A stretch of 64,000 nt of DNA, from the NCBI RefSeq assembly GCF_000718775.1, contig NZ_JOCB01000028.1:1-64000 (forward strand). The letters are read 5' to 3'. Each line of letters starts with the position of its first letter. The stretch's first letter is position 1. The DNA is from Streptomyces sp. NRRL S-31. GTDB lineage: Bacteria > Actinomycetota > Actinomycetes > Streptomycetales > Streptomycetaceae. Positions 33,561 to 43,288 of the stretch are shown one piece after another. The position numbers and the translations under genes are program-made. The notes beneath the pieces are model-generated. The model ran no database searches, was not told the DNA's origin, and saw only the letters and a program-made list of their open reading frames with translations.

Positions 33561-34463
33561 AAGGAGGGAGTCCCCGGCTCGCCGGGAGGGAAACGGCCGA
33601 CGGAGGTCGGTCTTCCGGTGCCCGAAGGGTGCGCGGTTACGCCCGCGGTGCCGCCCGGCGCCGGTGGGCGGTGGCCCGGCGGCCTCGCCGGACCCGGCTC
33701 GGCGTGGTCCGGCCGGAGGACCACCGGACCGGGGACGCCGCGCCCGCCGTGGGGCACGAGGGAGCACGCCGGGGAGTACGGCGAGCCCGGGTACGGTGCC
33801 GCAGCGGCCTGAGGCGGCCCGGTGGGCGCCGGTGCCCCGCGCGGGGGCGGGCAGCCGGGCAGCGCCTCCGGTGCGCCGCCCGGCGAGGACGGCCGGGACG
33901 GTGACCGGGGTGGGGGAGTCCTTGCCGGACAGCGCGCCGACCGCCTCAGCCGCCCTCCCCGCCGCGCCGGCCGCCAACGCGGGCACCGCGGCGGCCGGGT
34001 CCGGGTCGGGGTCGGGGTGCGGGTTCGGGTTCGGGTTCGGGTCGGGTTCCGGGTCCAGATTCGGGCCGGGGTCCGGCTCCGGGTCGGGGTTCGGGTTCGG
34101 GGTTCGGCTGCCAGTGGCCGGTTCGCATCGGTGTCCCCGCTCGGTGGCCGGGTCGGCACCCGTCCGGCGCCTCGCGGACGGATGCTTCGGTCCGGTCGCC
34201 GGCCTGTGGACGGCGGCCGGACTCGGATGGTCCGGAGACGCGGCAAGGTGCCGTCCCGGGAGCCGGTAGCCCCGGCGACCGGGCCGGGTGCGCGGACGTG
34301 TGCCTCGGCCGTGGTCGCCTCGCGCCGGACCCCTGCCCGGACTGCCCCGAGTACGGCCGCCGCACCCTGGTGCAGTGTCCGGCGAACCGTCGCGTTCAGG
34401 GCCCTTCCCGCCCGGTGTCCGCACGCGTCCGTGCGCACCCGGTGCCGGTCCGCCCGCCCCGGC
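33561..34463. other. Non-coding low-complexity spacer
   Basis: About 900 bp without a supportable gene. Frames on both strands are open only because of extreme G+C, and give Arg/Pro/Gly-rich products. It contains the GGGTTC/GGGTCG repeat tract at 33998-34110. No promoter, tRNA or mobile element was recognised. Confidence 0.6.
33998..34110 (+). repeat. GGGTTC/GGGTCG hexamer tract with G-quadruplex potential
   Basis: A G-rich strand built of GGGTTC, GGGTCG and GGGTCC units. At 34021-34041 four GGG runs are separated by three TTC spacers, a canonical quadruplex pattern. More GGG runs follow to 34110. Confidence 0.85.
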
Positions 34464-35422
34464 TCACCCCAGCCCGAACCGGTCGGCCCAGCCGATGAGT
34501 TCCCGGGGTGTGGTGTTGCCGCCGCACACCACGAGCCCGATCCGGGCGCCGTCCCCGACCCGCGCGGCCACCTGCCGGGCCGCCGGCAGCAGACAGCCCG
34601 CGGCCGGCTCGGCCCACACCTTGGCGTGCTCGGCGAGGTCCAGACAGCCCTGCACCGCCTCCCGGTCCGGCACCACCAGGACGTCCTCGACCAGCGCGGA
34701 CACCAGGTCGTACGTCAGCTGTGACACCGACGGCGGGCTCAACGTGGTGACCAGCGAGGACAAGGGCACCGGGACCGGACCGCCCGCCTTGAGCGCCTCG
34801 GACATCGTCTCCGCGCCCTCGGTCTCCACGCCCCACACGCGCACCCCCGGACGCCGGGCGCGCAGGGCCGCCGCGACGCCGGCGATCAGACCGCCGCCGC
34901 CCACGCTGACGACGACGTCCGTCAACGCGCCCGCGTCCTCGGCGAGTTCCAGCCCGACGGTGCCCTGTCCGGCGACCACCAACGGATCGTCGAACGGGTG
35001 GACCAGGGTCAGGCCCTCGTCCCGCAGCCGCGTCACCAGCTCGAAGCGCTGTCCATGCCGTCGGTCAGCCGCACCGACGCCCCGGCGTCCCCGGCGAGCG
35101 CGATGGAGCGGGCGGGCGCCGTGCGCGGCATGACCACGGTGGCCTTCACGTCGAGGGCCCCCGCCATCACCGCCACCGCGATCCCGTGGTTGCCGCCGCT
35201 GACCGCGACCACGCCCGCCGCCCGCTCCGCCTCGCTCAGCGACAGCAGCTTCGCCGTCGCCCCGCGTGCCTTGAACGAACCGGTGCGCTGGAGCAGTTCG
35301 AGCTTGGTGGTGACCGGGACGCCGAGCAGCGCGCCGAGGCCGGGGCTCGGCACCGTCGGCGTCCGTACGACGTGCGGGGCGATCCGCCCGGCGGCGGCTT
35401 CGATGTCCGAGATGTCGATCAC
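34464..35422 (-). pseudogene. Threonine dehydratase/serine racemase-like gene with a frameshift
   Basis: PLP fold-type II enzyme family that deaminates threonine/serine or racemises serine. The N-terminal part (35422 to about 35050) holds the PLP lysine in RTGSFKARGATAKLL and SGGNHGIAVAVMA. It then stops early after GMDSASSW. The C-terminal part continues in the next frame with FELVTRLRDEGLTLVHPFDD, GGGGLIAG and LVVCGGN. One missing base at about 35046-35050 explains both. If repaired, the protein would be about 319 residues, normal for the family. A sequencing error is possible. Confidence 0.85.
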
Positions 35423-35434
35423 GGTGCCTCATCC

Positions 35435-35464
35435 TTCCGGCACGGATCGGGAACCGTGCCGGAA
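35435..35464. terminator. Hairpin between polyprenyl-synthase and dehydratase genes
   Basis: TTCCGGCACGG (35435-35445), 8-base loop, CCGTGCCGGAA (35454-35464): an 11-bp perfect stem. It lies 59 bp past the polyprenyl-synthase stop on the minus strand and 13 bp before the dehydratase start. Most likely a terminator for the former; an operator role is possible. Confidence 0.6.
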
Positions 35465-35522
35465 CGCACCTTGACCCGCCGGGCGGGCGGCGGTCAACGC
35501 CGTTCTGGATCTCGGAGCGGGG

Positions 35523-36548
35523 CTACAGCGAGCGGCCCACCAGGAACTCCAGCAGCAGATCCAGCTCGCCGGCGGCCCCCGGGGCCAGGGACGCGGCGCC
35601 GAACAGGTCCCGCGCGGCGGCCGTCCGGGCCCGGGCCTCGGCCAGCGCCGCCGTCCGGCCGCCCGCCGCCTCGACCAGCGCGGCGGCCTCCCGCGCGTGC
35701 TCGGCGCTCCCGAGCAGCGCCGGCAGCCGGCGGGCCGCCGGGGAGGCCAGCGCGGCCAGCACCGGGAAGGTCTTCTTCCCCTCCCGCAGGTCACCGCCCA
35801 CCGGTTTGCCGGTGACGGCCGGATCGCCCCAGATGCCGAGCACATCGTCGACCAGCTGGAAGGCGACCCCGAGGTGCCGCCCGGCCCGGTCCAGCGCCGC
35901 CACCGTGTCCCGGGGCGCGCCGCCGAGGGCCGCGCCCAGCGCCAGGGCGCAGCCCAGCAGCGCGCCGGTCTTGCCCTCCGCCATCGCCCGGTACTCCCGC
36001 GCCGTCACCCGCTGCGGACCGGTCCAGGGCCGGGCGGCGAACAGCAGGTCGTCGGCCTGCCCGCGCACCAGGTCGGCGAGGGCCGCGGAGAGCTGCCGGA
36101 CCGCGCCGGGACCCTCGGGCGCGGCGGCCACGGCGTCCACGGCCAGCGCGAACAGGGCGTCCCCGGCGAGGACGGCCGGGCCGGTGCCGTACGCCTGCCA
36201 CACGGCGGGGCGGCGGCGCCGGGTCGCGTCGCCGTCCATGATGTCGTCGTGCAACAGCGAGAAGGCGTGCACCAGCTCCACCGCGACCGCGGCCGGGACA
36301 CCCCGCCGCCCGTCGGCGCCCGCCGCCTCGGCGCCGAGGACGGCCAGCGCCTGCCGCACGCCCTTGCCGCCCGGCGCGGTGGCGGGTGCCCCGCCGACCT
36401 CGCACCAGCCGAAGGAGTACGCGGCCATCTCGGCCACCCAGGGGTGCAGCCGCTCCACCGCCTCGCGCAGCCGGGGCCGTACCAGCTCCCGGCAGCGGGC
36501 GAGGACGGGCGGCGCGGACCCGCGCACCGGCGAGGTGAGCGCCGTCAC
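35523..36548 (-). CDS. Polyprenyl diphosphate synthase (trans-type)
   Basis: A 341-residue all-alpha prenyltransferase making farnesyl-, geranylgeranyl- or longer diphosphate. The first Asp-rich motif is LLHDDIMDGDATRRRRP (DDxxD), the second is FQLVDDVLGIWGDP (DDxxG). GKTGALLGCALALGAALGG and GGDLREGKKTFPVLAAL are family blocks. The GTG at 36548 overlaps the stop of the TPR gene (GTGA), so the two are translationally coupled. No terpene cyclase or carotenoid gene lies nearby. Chain length cannot be read with confidence. Confidence 0.92.
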   Translation of the reverse strand: MTALTSPVRGSAPPVLARCRELVRPRLREAVERLHPWVAEMAAYSFGWCEVGGAPATAPGGKGVRQALAVLGAEAAGADGRRGVPAAVAVELVHAFSLLHDDIMDGDATRRRRPAVWQAYGTGPAVLAGDALFALAVDAVAAAPEGPGAVRQLSAALADLVRGQADDLLFAARPWTGPQRVTAREYRAMAEGKTGALLGCALALGAALGGAPRDTVAALDRAGRHLGVAFQLVDDVLGIWGDPAVTGKPVGGDLREGKKTFPVLAALASPAARRLPALLGSAEHAREAAALVEAAGGRTAALAEARARTAAARDLFGAASLAPGAAGELDLLLEFLVGRSL

Positions 36549-37585
36549 CGTACGGCCTCCGCTTCCGGGCAGAACTCCCGCTGGGCCCGGGCGACCATCT
36601 CCCGGGCGTGCCGCAGTCCGCCGCGCTCCAGCGTCCGGGCCAGATCGGCGAGTTCGGCGGCGGTCTCGGCGCGGTCGCGGCCGAGGCGGGCGAGACACTT
36701 GGCGAGGCCCAGCCGGGACAGCGCCTCGCCGCGCGGCTCGCTCATCGTGCGGAACTCGGACAGCGCCAGCTCGTACCGGTCGCGGGCCTCGGCGTACCGG
36801 CCCGCGCGGTACAGGACGTTGCCCTGCATCTTGTGGTTGTAGGCGAGCGCGCTGGAGAGGTTCATCTCCCGGCAGGTCGCCTCCGCCTCGGCGAGCAGTT
36901 CCAGGGCCCGCTCGGTGGCGCCGTCGCGCACCGAGAGGACGTCCGCGAGGCCGCGCAGCGCCCAGGCGTGGCCGCGCCGGTCGTCGGCCCGGCCGGCTAT
37001 CTCCGCCGCCTCTTCGAACAGGGCGTACGCCCGGTCGTACGCGCCGGTGTTGCGGTGCATCTGGGCGATGCCCTCCAGGGCCCACACGGTGTGCCGGGCC
37101 TCGCCCCGCTCGCGGGCCTCGGCCAGCAGGCGTTCGTGCAGCCGTCCGACGGCCGCGTAGTCGCCCTGGATCCGCCCGGTCTCCGCGAGGCCGGCCAGCG
37201 AGTAGCCGCGCACGACGACGTCCCCGCCGCGCTCGCCGAGTTCGGCCGCGAGTCCGAGCAGCCGCCAGGCCAGCGGGAACGCCCCGCGCTGCCGGGCCAG
37301 CGTGCCTCCGCTCCACAGCGCCCACGCCATCGCGGCGGTGTCGCCGGCCTCCCGGGCGGCGCGGTAACTCGCCTTCCAGGCCCGGTCGGCCTCCTGGACA
37401 TGGCCGAGCCGCCGGTGTGCCTCGGCGACGGCGAGCCCGCAGCGCGCCGCCTCGTCGGGGCGTCCCGCCCGCTCGGCCTCGCGCAGCCGCTCGGTGCCCT
37501 CGGCCAGCACGTCCACCAGCGAGGAGTTCACGGAGAGGGTGGTCAGGGTGCCCTGGTACTCCGGGGCGAAAGCCTTGCCGTACAT
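36545..37585 (-). CDS. Tetratricopeptide-repeat protein coupled to prenyl synthase
   Basis: A 346-residue soluble protein made almost wholly of TPR-like helix pairs from about residue 30 to 330. Examples are DEAARCGLAVAEAHRRLGHV, GAYDRAYALFEEAAEIAGRA and AGRYAEARDRYELALSEFRT. There is no DNA-binding or catalytic domain. The start at 37585 has GAAGGG six bases upstream. It overlaps the polyprenyl synthase gene by 4 bp, which implies stoichiometric co-production. A striking repeated dyad lies just upstream. It may be a scaffold or regulator of the prenyltransferase; this is inferred. Confidence 0.85.
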   Translation of the reverse strand: MYGKAFAPEYQGTLTTLSVNSSLVDVLAEGTERLREAERAGRPDEAARCGLAVAEAHRRLGHVQEADRAWKASYRAAREAGDTAAMAWALWSGGTLARQRGAFPLAWRLLGLAAELGERGGDVVVRGYSLAGLAETGRIQGDYAAVGRLHERLLAEARERGEARHTVWALEGIAQMHRNTGAYDRAYALFEEAAEIAGRADDRRGHAWALRGLADVLSVRDGATERALELLAEAEATCREMNLSSALAYNHKMQGNVLYRAGRYAEARDRYELALSEFRTMSEPRGEALSRLGLAKCLARLGRDRAETAAELADLARTLERGGLRHAREMVARAQREFCPEAEAVR

Positions 37586-37596
37586 GCGTACCCTTC

Positions 37597-37626
37597 TATA
37601 CACGGAGTGTATACATGTCGTGTATA
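37597..37626. promoter_or_regulatory. Overlapping dyads upstream of the TPR/prenyl-synthase operon
   Basis: TATACAC-GGA-GTGTATA (37597-37613) and TATACA-TGTCG-TGTATA (37610-37626) share a central half-site, giving three half-sites about 13-14 bp apart. The element sits 12 bp before the TPR start codon, so a bound repressor would cover the promoter or ribosome binding site. Confidence 0.72.
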
Positions 37627-37641
37627 GCGTCTCGAGAAGAT

Positions 37642-37664
37642 GCCCCGGCCGAAGCGGCCGGGGC
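37642..37664. terminator. Hairpin terminator downstream of AIM24 gene
   Basis: GCCCCGGCCG (37642-37651), loop AAG, CGGCCGGGGC (37655-37664): a 10-bp perfect stem 73 bp past the AIM24 stop on the minus strand. Confidence 0.7.
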
Positions 37665-37736
37665 CCGGTCTGTCGTCGATCAAGACGTCGGTACGGCGCC
37701 GGGGGTTGCCCGCGGGTACGGATCAGATGTGAGGCT

Positions 37737-38423
37737 TCAGTGCTGCTGGGCCTTCTGGGGCGTCAGCTCGCTCGGCCGCACCACGACGAACCCCTCGCCC
37801 TGGAGCATCAGTTGCACCGCCTCGCCGGAACCGCCGCGCAGCATCGAGCCGATGGACTGCGACCGGTGCAGCGAGGTCTGGAGGTGTGCGGTCCAGCCCA
37901 CCACCGCGTCCGTGTCGACGTACACCGGCGCCTGCGCGGACACCGGGATGACCAGCGGGTTGCCCTCGCAGACCAGACCGAGCCGGCCCTGCCCGCTGAA
38001 CACGCTGTTGAACAGGCCGCCGCCGGCGATGCCCGACCCCTTCACGGTCTTGATCTCGTACGACAGCGAGGCGTCGAAACACAGGACGTTGCGGCCGTTG
38101 ACCGTGAACTGGTCGCCGTGCTCGACCTCGACGATGAAGCAGTTCTGCGCCTCGTGCGCGAACCATGCCTCGCCCTGCCCGCGCACCGCCATCAGGGGCA
38201 GCCCCTCGCCGGTGACCGCGCGCTTGAGCATGCCGCCGACGCCCTGGCCCTTGCGCTCGAACCGCAGGTCGCCGCGGTAGGCGACCATCGCGCCCTGCCG
38301 GGCGTACATCTCGCCGTTCACCGCGTACTTGACGCACTTGGCGTTCTCGACGGACATTCCCGGCTCGACGGCCGGCCGCACCACGTGCTGACTGGAAAAG
38401 AGATCACCCTTCATACGGGGCAT
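37737..38423 (-). CDS. AIM24-family protein
   Basis: A 228-residue all-beta protein of the AIM24/DUF124 family. Typical blocks are VNGEMYARQGAMVAYRGDLR, AHEAQNCFIVEVEHGDQFTV, LCFDASLSYEIKTVKGSG and GGGLFNSVFSGQGRLGLVC. The C-terminal GSGEAVQLMLQGEGFVVVRP is also typical. Proteins of this group form trimers and are often clustered with stress (ter) genes, but no ter gene lies here. Two starts, 38423 and 38414, are possible; neither has a strong ribosome binding site. Function unknown. Confidence 0.93.
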   Translation of the reverse strand: MPRMKGDLFSSQHVVRPAVEPGMSVENAKCVKYAVNGEMYARQGAMVAYRGDLRFERKGQGVGGMLKRAVTGEGLPLMAVRGQGEAWFAHEAQNCFIVEVEHGDQFTVNGRNVLCFDASLSYEIKTVKGSGIAGGGLFNSVFSGQGRLGLVCEGNPLVIPVSAQAPVYVDTDAVVGWTAHLQTSLHRSQSIGSMLRGGSGEAVQLMLQGEGFVVVRPSELTPQKAQQH

Positions 38424-38568
38424 GGTGTCCCGGACGACGGCATTCCGCCAAGATCACGGAAGGTACCGGTTCGGCCACCGGGCGACCGCGCCCCGGGGAC
38501 GTCGGGCGCCCCCTGCTCCCCGTCCGCCCCCGTCCCCTTTCGCGTCTCCGCTCACGCCCCCTTCCCGC

Positions 38569-39864
<1,296 letters not shown>

Positions 39865-39929
39865 CTAGGGGATGCAGGCGGCGTCTCCCCAGCCGACACA
39901 CAGTCGGTCATCCCGTGATCACCCTGTGG

Positions 39930-40010
39930 CTTTCGTACGTAAAGGATTGCCATAGAAGTTCGCGAAATGGATCATTCCGGCTTTACGTGTCCATGACTGA
40001 TCCGTAAAGG
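39930..40010 (+). promoter_or_regulatory. Repeated CTTTACG/CGTAAAG half-sites upstream of M4 protease
   Basis: CGTAAAGG occurs at 39938-39945 and 40003-40010, and CTTTACG at 39981-39987. The last two form an inverted repeat with a 15-base gap. The first is part of CTTTCGTACGTAAAG. They lie between the divergent carboxypeptidase and protease genes. Nothing else was seen in 39802-40111. Confidence 0.45.
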
Positions 40011-40111
40011 TTACCCCTCGGGGCGAGAACAGCCCCCATGGCGCCCAAGGGCGACATGTCTCAAGGCGGTTCGCACTCCTGCCGCCTTCGAACGAAGGAA
40101 TCCTGATCAGA

Positions 40112-41890
40112 TTGCGTAGACCGCACATACGTACCGTGGCGGTTGCCGTCGCGGTGGCGACGGCTGCCACGGGCCTGGCCGGTACGGCTCTCGCGGCTCC
40201 CTCCCAGGGGACGGGGCGGTCCGCCGCGACCGCCGCCCCGGACTCCTCGGTGGTGGTGGGGGCGGCGCGCGCCGCGGCCTTCGCCCACGCCTCGGCGACC
40301 GGCGTCTCCCAGGGCGACGAACTGCACGCCCGGGACGTCATGATCGACCCCGAGGGCGCCCGGCACGTCCGCTTCGTCCGCACCCACGACGGCCTCCCGG
40401 TGCTCGGTGGCGACCTCGTCGTCCACCTCGGCCGCACACTCGGCTACACGGGCGTGACCCGCGCGGCCGACCACACGGTCAAGCCCGCCGCCAAGGCCAG
40501 GCTGACCGCCGGCCAGGCCGCCGCCAAGGCCGCCAAGGCCGCCAAGGGCGAGGCGGCCGGCGCCCGGCTCGTGGTGGACGCCCGGGGCGGCGCCTCGGCC
40601 CTCGCCTACCAGGTCACCGTCACCGACAAGGACACCTCCCGCACGGTCGTCGTCGACGCGGTCACCGGCAAGGTGCGCAGCAACACGCCGAACCGTGACG
40701 AGTTCCTGTCCCCGAAGCTGATCGAGGCCCTGCGCGAGCGCGGCGAGACCATCGACCCGGCCACCGGCTCCGCCTCCGCCGCGTCCGGTCTGGTCGGCTC
40801 GGCCGCCTCCGGCGCCACGACCTACCCGTCGGCCGCCAAGGGCACCGGCAAGACCCTCTTCGTGGGCACCGTCGGTCTGACCACCACGCAGACCTCGAGC
40901 GGCCACTACCAGCTCAAGGACCCGAACCGGTACGGCACCGAGACGCGGGACGCCAAGGGCTCGTACACGGAGAAGTTCAGCGCCGGCACGAAGTTCACCA
41001 ACACGACCAACGTGTGGGGCAACGGCGCGACCAGCAGCCGGGTCAGCGCCGCCGCCGACGCCCAGTACGGCATCACGAAGACGCTCGACTTCTACAAGAG
41101 CACCTTCCAGCGCAAGGGCATCGCGAACAACAGCAAGCCCGCGCAGGCGATGGTGCACTGGGGCAAGAAGGTCGCCAACGCCTTCTGGGACCCCACCTGC
41201 AACTGCATGCTGTACGGCGACGGCGACGGCCAGATGTTCAAGAAGCCGCTCGTGGTCCTCGACGTCACCGGTCACGAGCTGACCCACGGCGTGGTGGAGG
41301 CGACCGCCGACCTCCAGCCGACCATCGTCGACTCCGACGGCAACCAGTACGGCGAGCCGGGCTCGCTGAACGAGTCCCTCGCGGACATCTTCGGCTCGAA
41401 CGTCGAGTTCTACGCCAAGAACGCGAAGGACACCCCGGACTACCTCGTCGGGGAGAAGCTGGGCCTCGCGCAGAAGTTCCTGCGCCGCCTGGACCACCCC
41501 TCGCTGGACAAGCTCGAGGGCACCATCGACTACTGGTCCGCGGACACCTACTACACCGAGGTGCACGCAGGCTCCGGAGTCTCCTCGCACGCCTACTACC
41601 TCCTCGCCGAGGGCAGCGGCAAGAAGACGATCGGCACCGTCACCTACAACTCGCCGACCTACCACAACGTCACGGTCAAGGGCATCGGCCGCACCAAGGC
41701 CACCGCCATCTACTACCGTGCGCTCACCCGCTACATGGTCTCCAGCACCGACTTCCACCAGGCGCGCACCGCGACGCTGAAGGCGGCCAAGGACCTGTAC
41801 GGCGCGACCAGCACCGAGTACAAGACGGTCGACGCGTCGTGGGCCGCGGTCAACGTGACCGCCGCCAACACGCCGCGCGCCCGCCACTGA
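40112..41890 (+). CDS. Secreted M4-family (thermolysin-like) metallopeptidase
   Basis: A 592-residue exported neutral protease precursor. A signal peptide (residues 1-28, ending ALA-AP) precedes an FTP/PepSY-type propeptide (GARHVRFVRTHDGLPVLGGD). The mature zinc peptidase has HELTH at residues 388-392, the third ligand Glu421 in LNESLADIFG, and YYLLAEGSG plus the late ATAIYYRALTRYM block. The assigned start is TTG at 40112, with GAAGGA 12 bases upstream. A 12-bp-stem terminator follows 27 bp after the stop. It degrades extracellular protein. Confidence 0.93.
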   Translation: MRRPHIRTVAVAVAVATAATGLAGTALAAPSQGTGRSAATAAPDSSVVVGAARAAAFAHASATGVSQGDELHARDVMIDPEGARHVRFVRTHDGLPVLGGDLVVHLGRTLGYTGVTRAADHTVKPAAKARLTAGQAAAKAAKAAKGEAAGARLVVDARGGASALAYQVTVTDKDTSRTVVVDAVTGKVRSNTPNRDEFLSPKLIEALRERGETIDPATGSASAASGLVGSAASGATTYPSAAKGTGKTLFVGTVGLTTTQTSSGHYQLKDPNRYGTETRDAKGSYTEKFSAGTKFTNTTNVWGNGATSSRVSAAADAQYGITKTLDFYKSTFQRKGIANNSKPAQAMVHWGKKVANAFWDPTCNCMLYGDGDGQMFKKPLVVLDVTGHELTHGVVEATADLQPTIVDSDGNQYGEPGSLNESLADIFGSNVEFYAKNAKDTPDYLVGEKLGLAQKFLRRLDHPSLDKLEGTIDYWSADTYYTEVHAGSGVSSHAYYLLAEGSGKKTIGTVTYNSPTYHNVTVKGIGRTKATAIYYRALTRYMVSSTDFHQARTATLKAAKDLYGATSTEYKTVDASWAAVNVTAANTPRARH

Positions 41891-41916
41891 CGAAACGCCG
41901 GCACACGGCGGTACCA

Positions 41917-41945
41917 CCGGATGCCCCGCCCCGTGCGGGGCATCC
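41917..41945 (+). terminator. Strong hairpin terminator after M4 protease
   Basis: CGGATGCCCCGC (41917-41928), loop CCCGT, GCGGGGCATCCG (41934-41945): a 12-bp perfect stem with a 5-base loop. Confidence 0.88.
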
Positions 41946-42009
41946 GCGTGTCCGGGACCGCGCGCGGACGTGGGGCCGGCCGCCTCCGTAACAGCCGCCG
42001 CTTTTTTTA

Positions 42010-42038
42010 TTGACAGCGGAAAATAAGACCCCTAGGTT
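42010..42038 (+). promoter_or_regulatory. Consensus vegetative promoter of the ROK/glycosidase operon
   Basis: TTGACA (42010-42015), exactly 17 bases, TAGGTT (42033-42038), preceded by a T-rich run. The predicted start falls at 42045-42046, the A of the ROK ATG, so the mRNA is leaderless. The -10/+1 zone is AT-rich against the surroundings. Confidence 0.8.
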
Positions 42039-42045
42039 CCCGGCC

Positions 42046-43251
42046 ATGCGTCCGACCCCGCACGCCGAGACGTTCCCGGCGCACACGCCGGCCGCCGCCC
42101 AGGTGTTCACGGCGGTGCTCTCCCACGGCCCGCTGACCCGTCTGGAGGCGGGCCGCCGGGCGGGGCTGTCCCCGGCCGCCGTGACCAAGGCCGTACGCCC
42201 CCTGCTGGCCGCCGGCTACCTGGCGGAGGACGCCGGATCGGGGCAGGGCGGCGGTGAGGACGCCCGCCCCGCCCTCGGCCGGCCCGCCGGGCTGATCCGG
42301 GTCAACGGCGAACGCGCCCTGTTCGCCGGGGTGAAGGTGACCGGCGACGAGGTGATCGCCGTGCTGACCGACCTGTGCTGCCGGGTCCGGCTGGCCCGCC
42401 GCGCCCCCCTGCCGGACCGGGCCGCCGGGCCCGCACTGGCCGCCATCGCCGCCCTGGTCCGCCAACTCCTGGCCCACGCCGCCGAGTCGGACGCCCCGGT
42501 GGCCGGCCTCGGCATCGCCGTCTCGGGGGACGTCGACCGCGCCGAGGGGGTGGTGCGCTACTCGCCCTTCCTCGACTGGCGGGACGTGCCGCTGGCCCGG
42601 CTCGCCGCGGCCGCCTGCGGGCTGCCGGTCACCGTCGACAACGACGTACGCGCGCTCACCGTGGCCGAGCAGTGGTTCGGTGCGGGCGCCGGGCTGCGCG
42701 ACTTCGCCGTGGTGACCGTCGGCGCCGGCATCGGGTGCGGACTGGTGGTGCACGGCCGGGTGGTCGCCGGAGCCCACGGCGTGGCGGGGGAGATCGGGCA
42801 CCTCGTCGCCGACCCCGCCGGACCCCGGTGCCACTGCGGCAACCGCGGCTGTCTGGAGGCCGTCGCCGGGGAGGCCGCGATCGTCGCCCGCGTCCGCGCG
42901 GTCACCGGACGCCCGGTCGCCGACGGCCCGGAGGCGGCGGCCCTGGCCCACCAGGGGGTGCCGGGCGTCCGCGAGGTCTACGCCCGGGCGGGGGCCGCCA
43001 TCGGCCGGGGCATCGCCGCAGTCGCCAATCTGTTCGGCCCCGAACGCGTGATCATCTCCGGCGAGGGACTGGACGCCCACGACCTCTTCGCGGCGCACAT
43101 CCGGGAGGCGTTCGGCACGGCCGCCTTCGGCTCCGCCGCCCGGTGCGACGTGCGGACCCGCCCGCTGCCCTTCGAGGAATGGGCGCGCGGCGCAGCCGCC
43201 GTCGCCATCCAGACCTTCATCACCCCCGACCCCAGCAGCGGAAAGGGCTGA
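42046..43251 (+). CDS. ROK-family transcriptional regulator
   Basis: A 401-residue NagC/Mlc-type repressor. The N-terminal winged helix is TRLEAGRRAGLSPAAVTKAV. The sugar-kinase-like domain has the cysteine-rich zinc motif CHCGNRGCLEA and GVAGEIGHLV. The actin-like phosphate loop VTVGAGIGCGLVV lies before the zinc site. A consensus promoter puts the transcript start on this ATG. It is the first gene of an operon with two glycosidases and an SGNH hydrolase and probably represses it in the absence of a sugar ligand, an inference from context. Confidence 0.93.
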   Translation: MRPTPHAETFPAHTPAAAQVFTAVLSHGPLTRLEAGRRAGLSPAAVTKAVRPLLAAGYLAEDAGSGQGGGEDARPALGRPAGLIRVNGERALFAGVKVTGDEVIAVLTDLCCRVRLARRAPLPDRAAGPALAAIAALVRQLLAHAAESDAPVAGLGIAVSGDVDRAEGVVRYSPFLDWRDVPLARLAAAACGLPVTVDNDVRALTVAEQWFGAGAGLRDFAVVTVGAGIGCGLVVHGRVVAGAHGVAGEIGHLVADPAGPRCHCGNRGCLEAVAGEAAIVARVRAVTGRPVADGPEAAALAHQGVPGVREVYARAGAAIGRGIAAVANLFGPERVIISGEGLDAHDLFAAHIREAFGTAAFGSAARCDVRTRPLPFEEWARGAAAVAIQTFITPDPSSGKG

Positions 43252-43288
43252 TCCGGCCCGACCCGAACCCACCCAGGAGGTACGGCCC

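Noticed and set aside
33998..34110. GGGTTC tract as a telomere-like sequence
   Set aside because: Streptomyces chromosome ends are palindromic with terminal proteins, not simple hexamer arrays, and normal genes continue on both sides.
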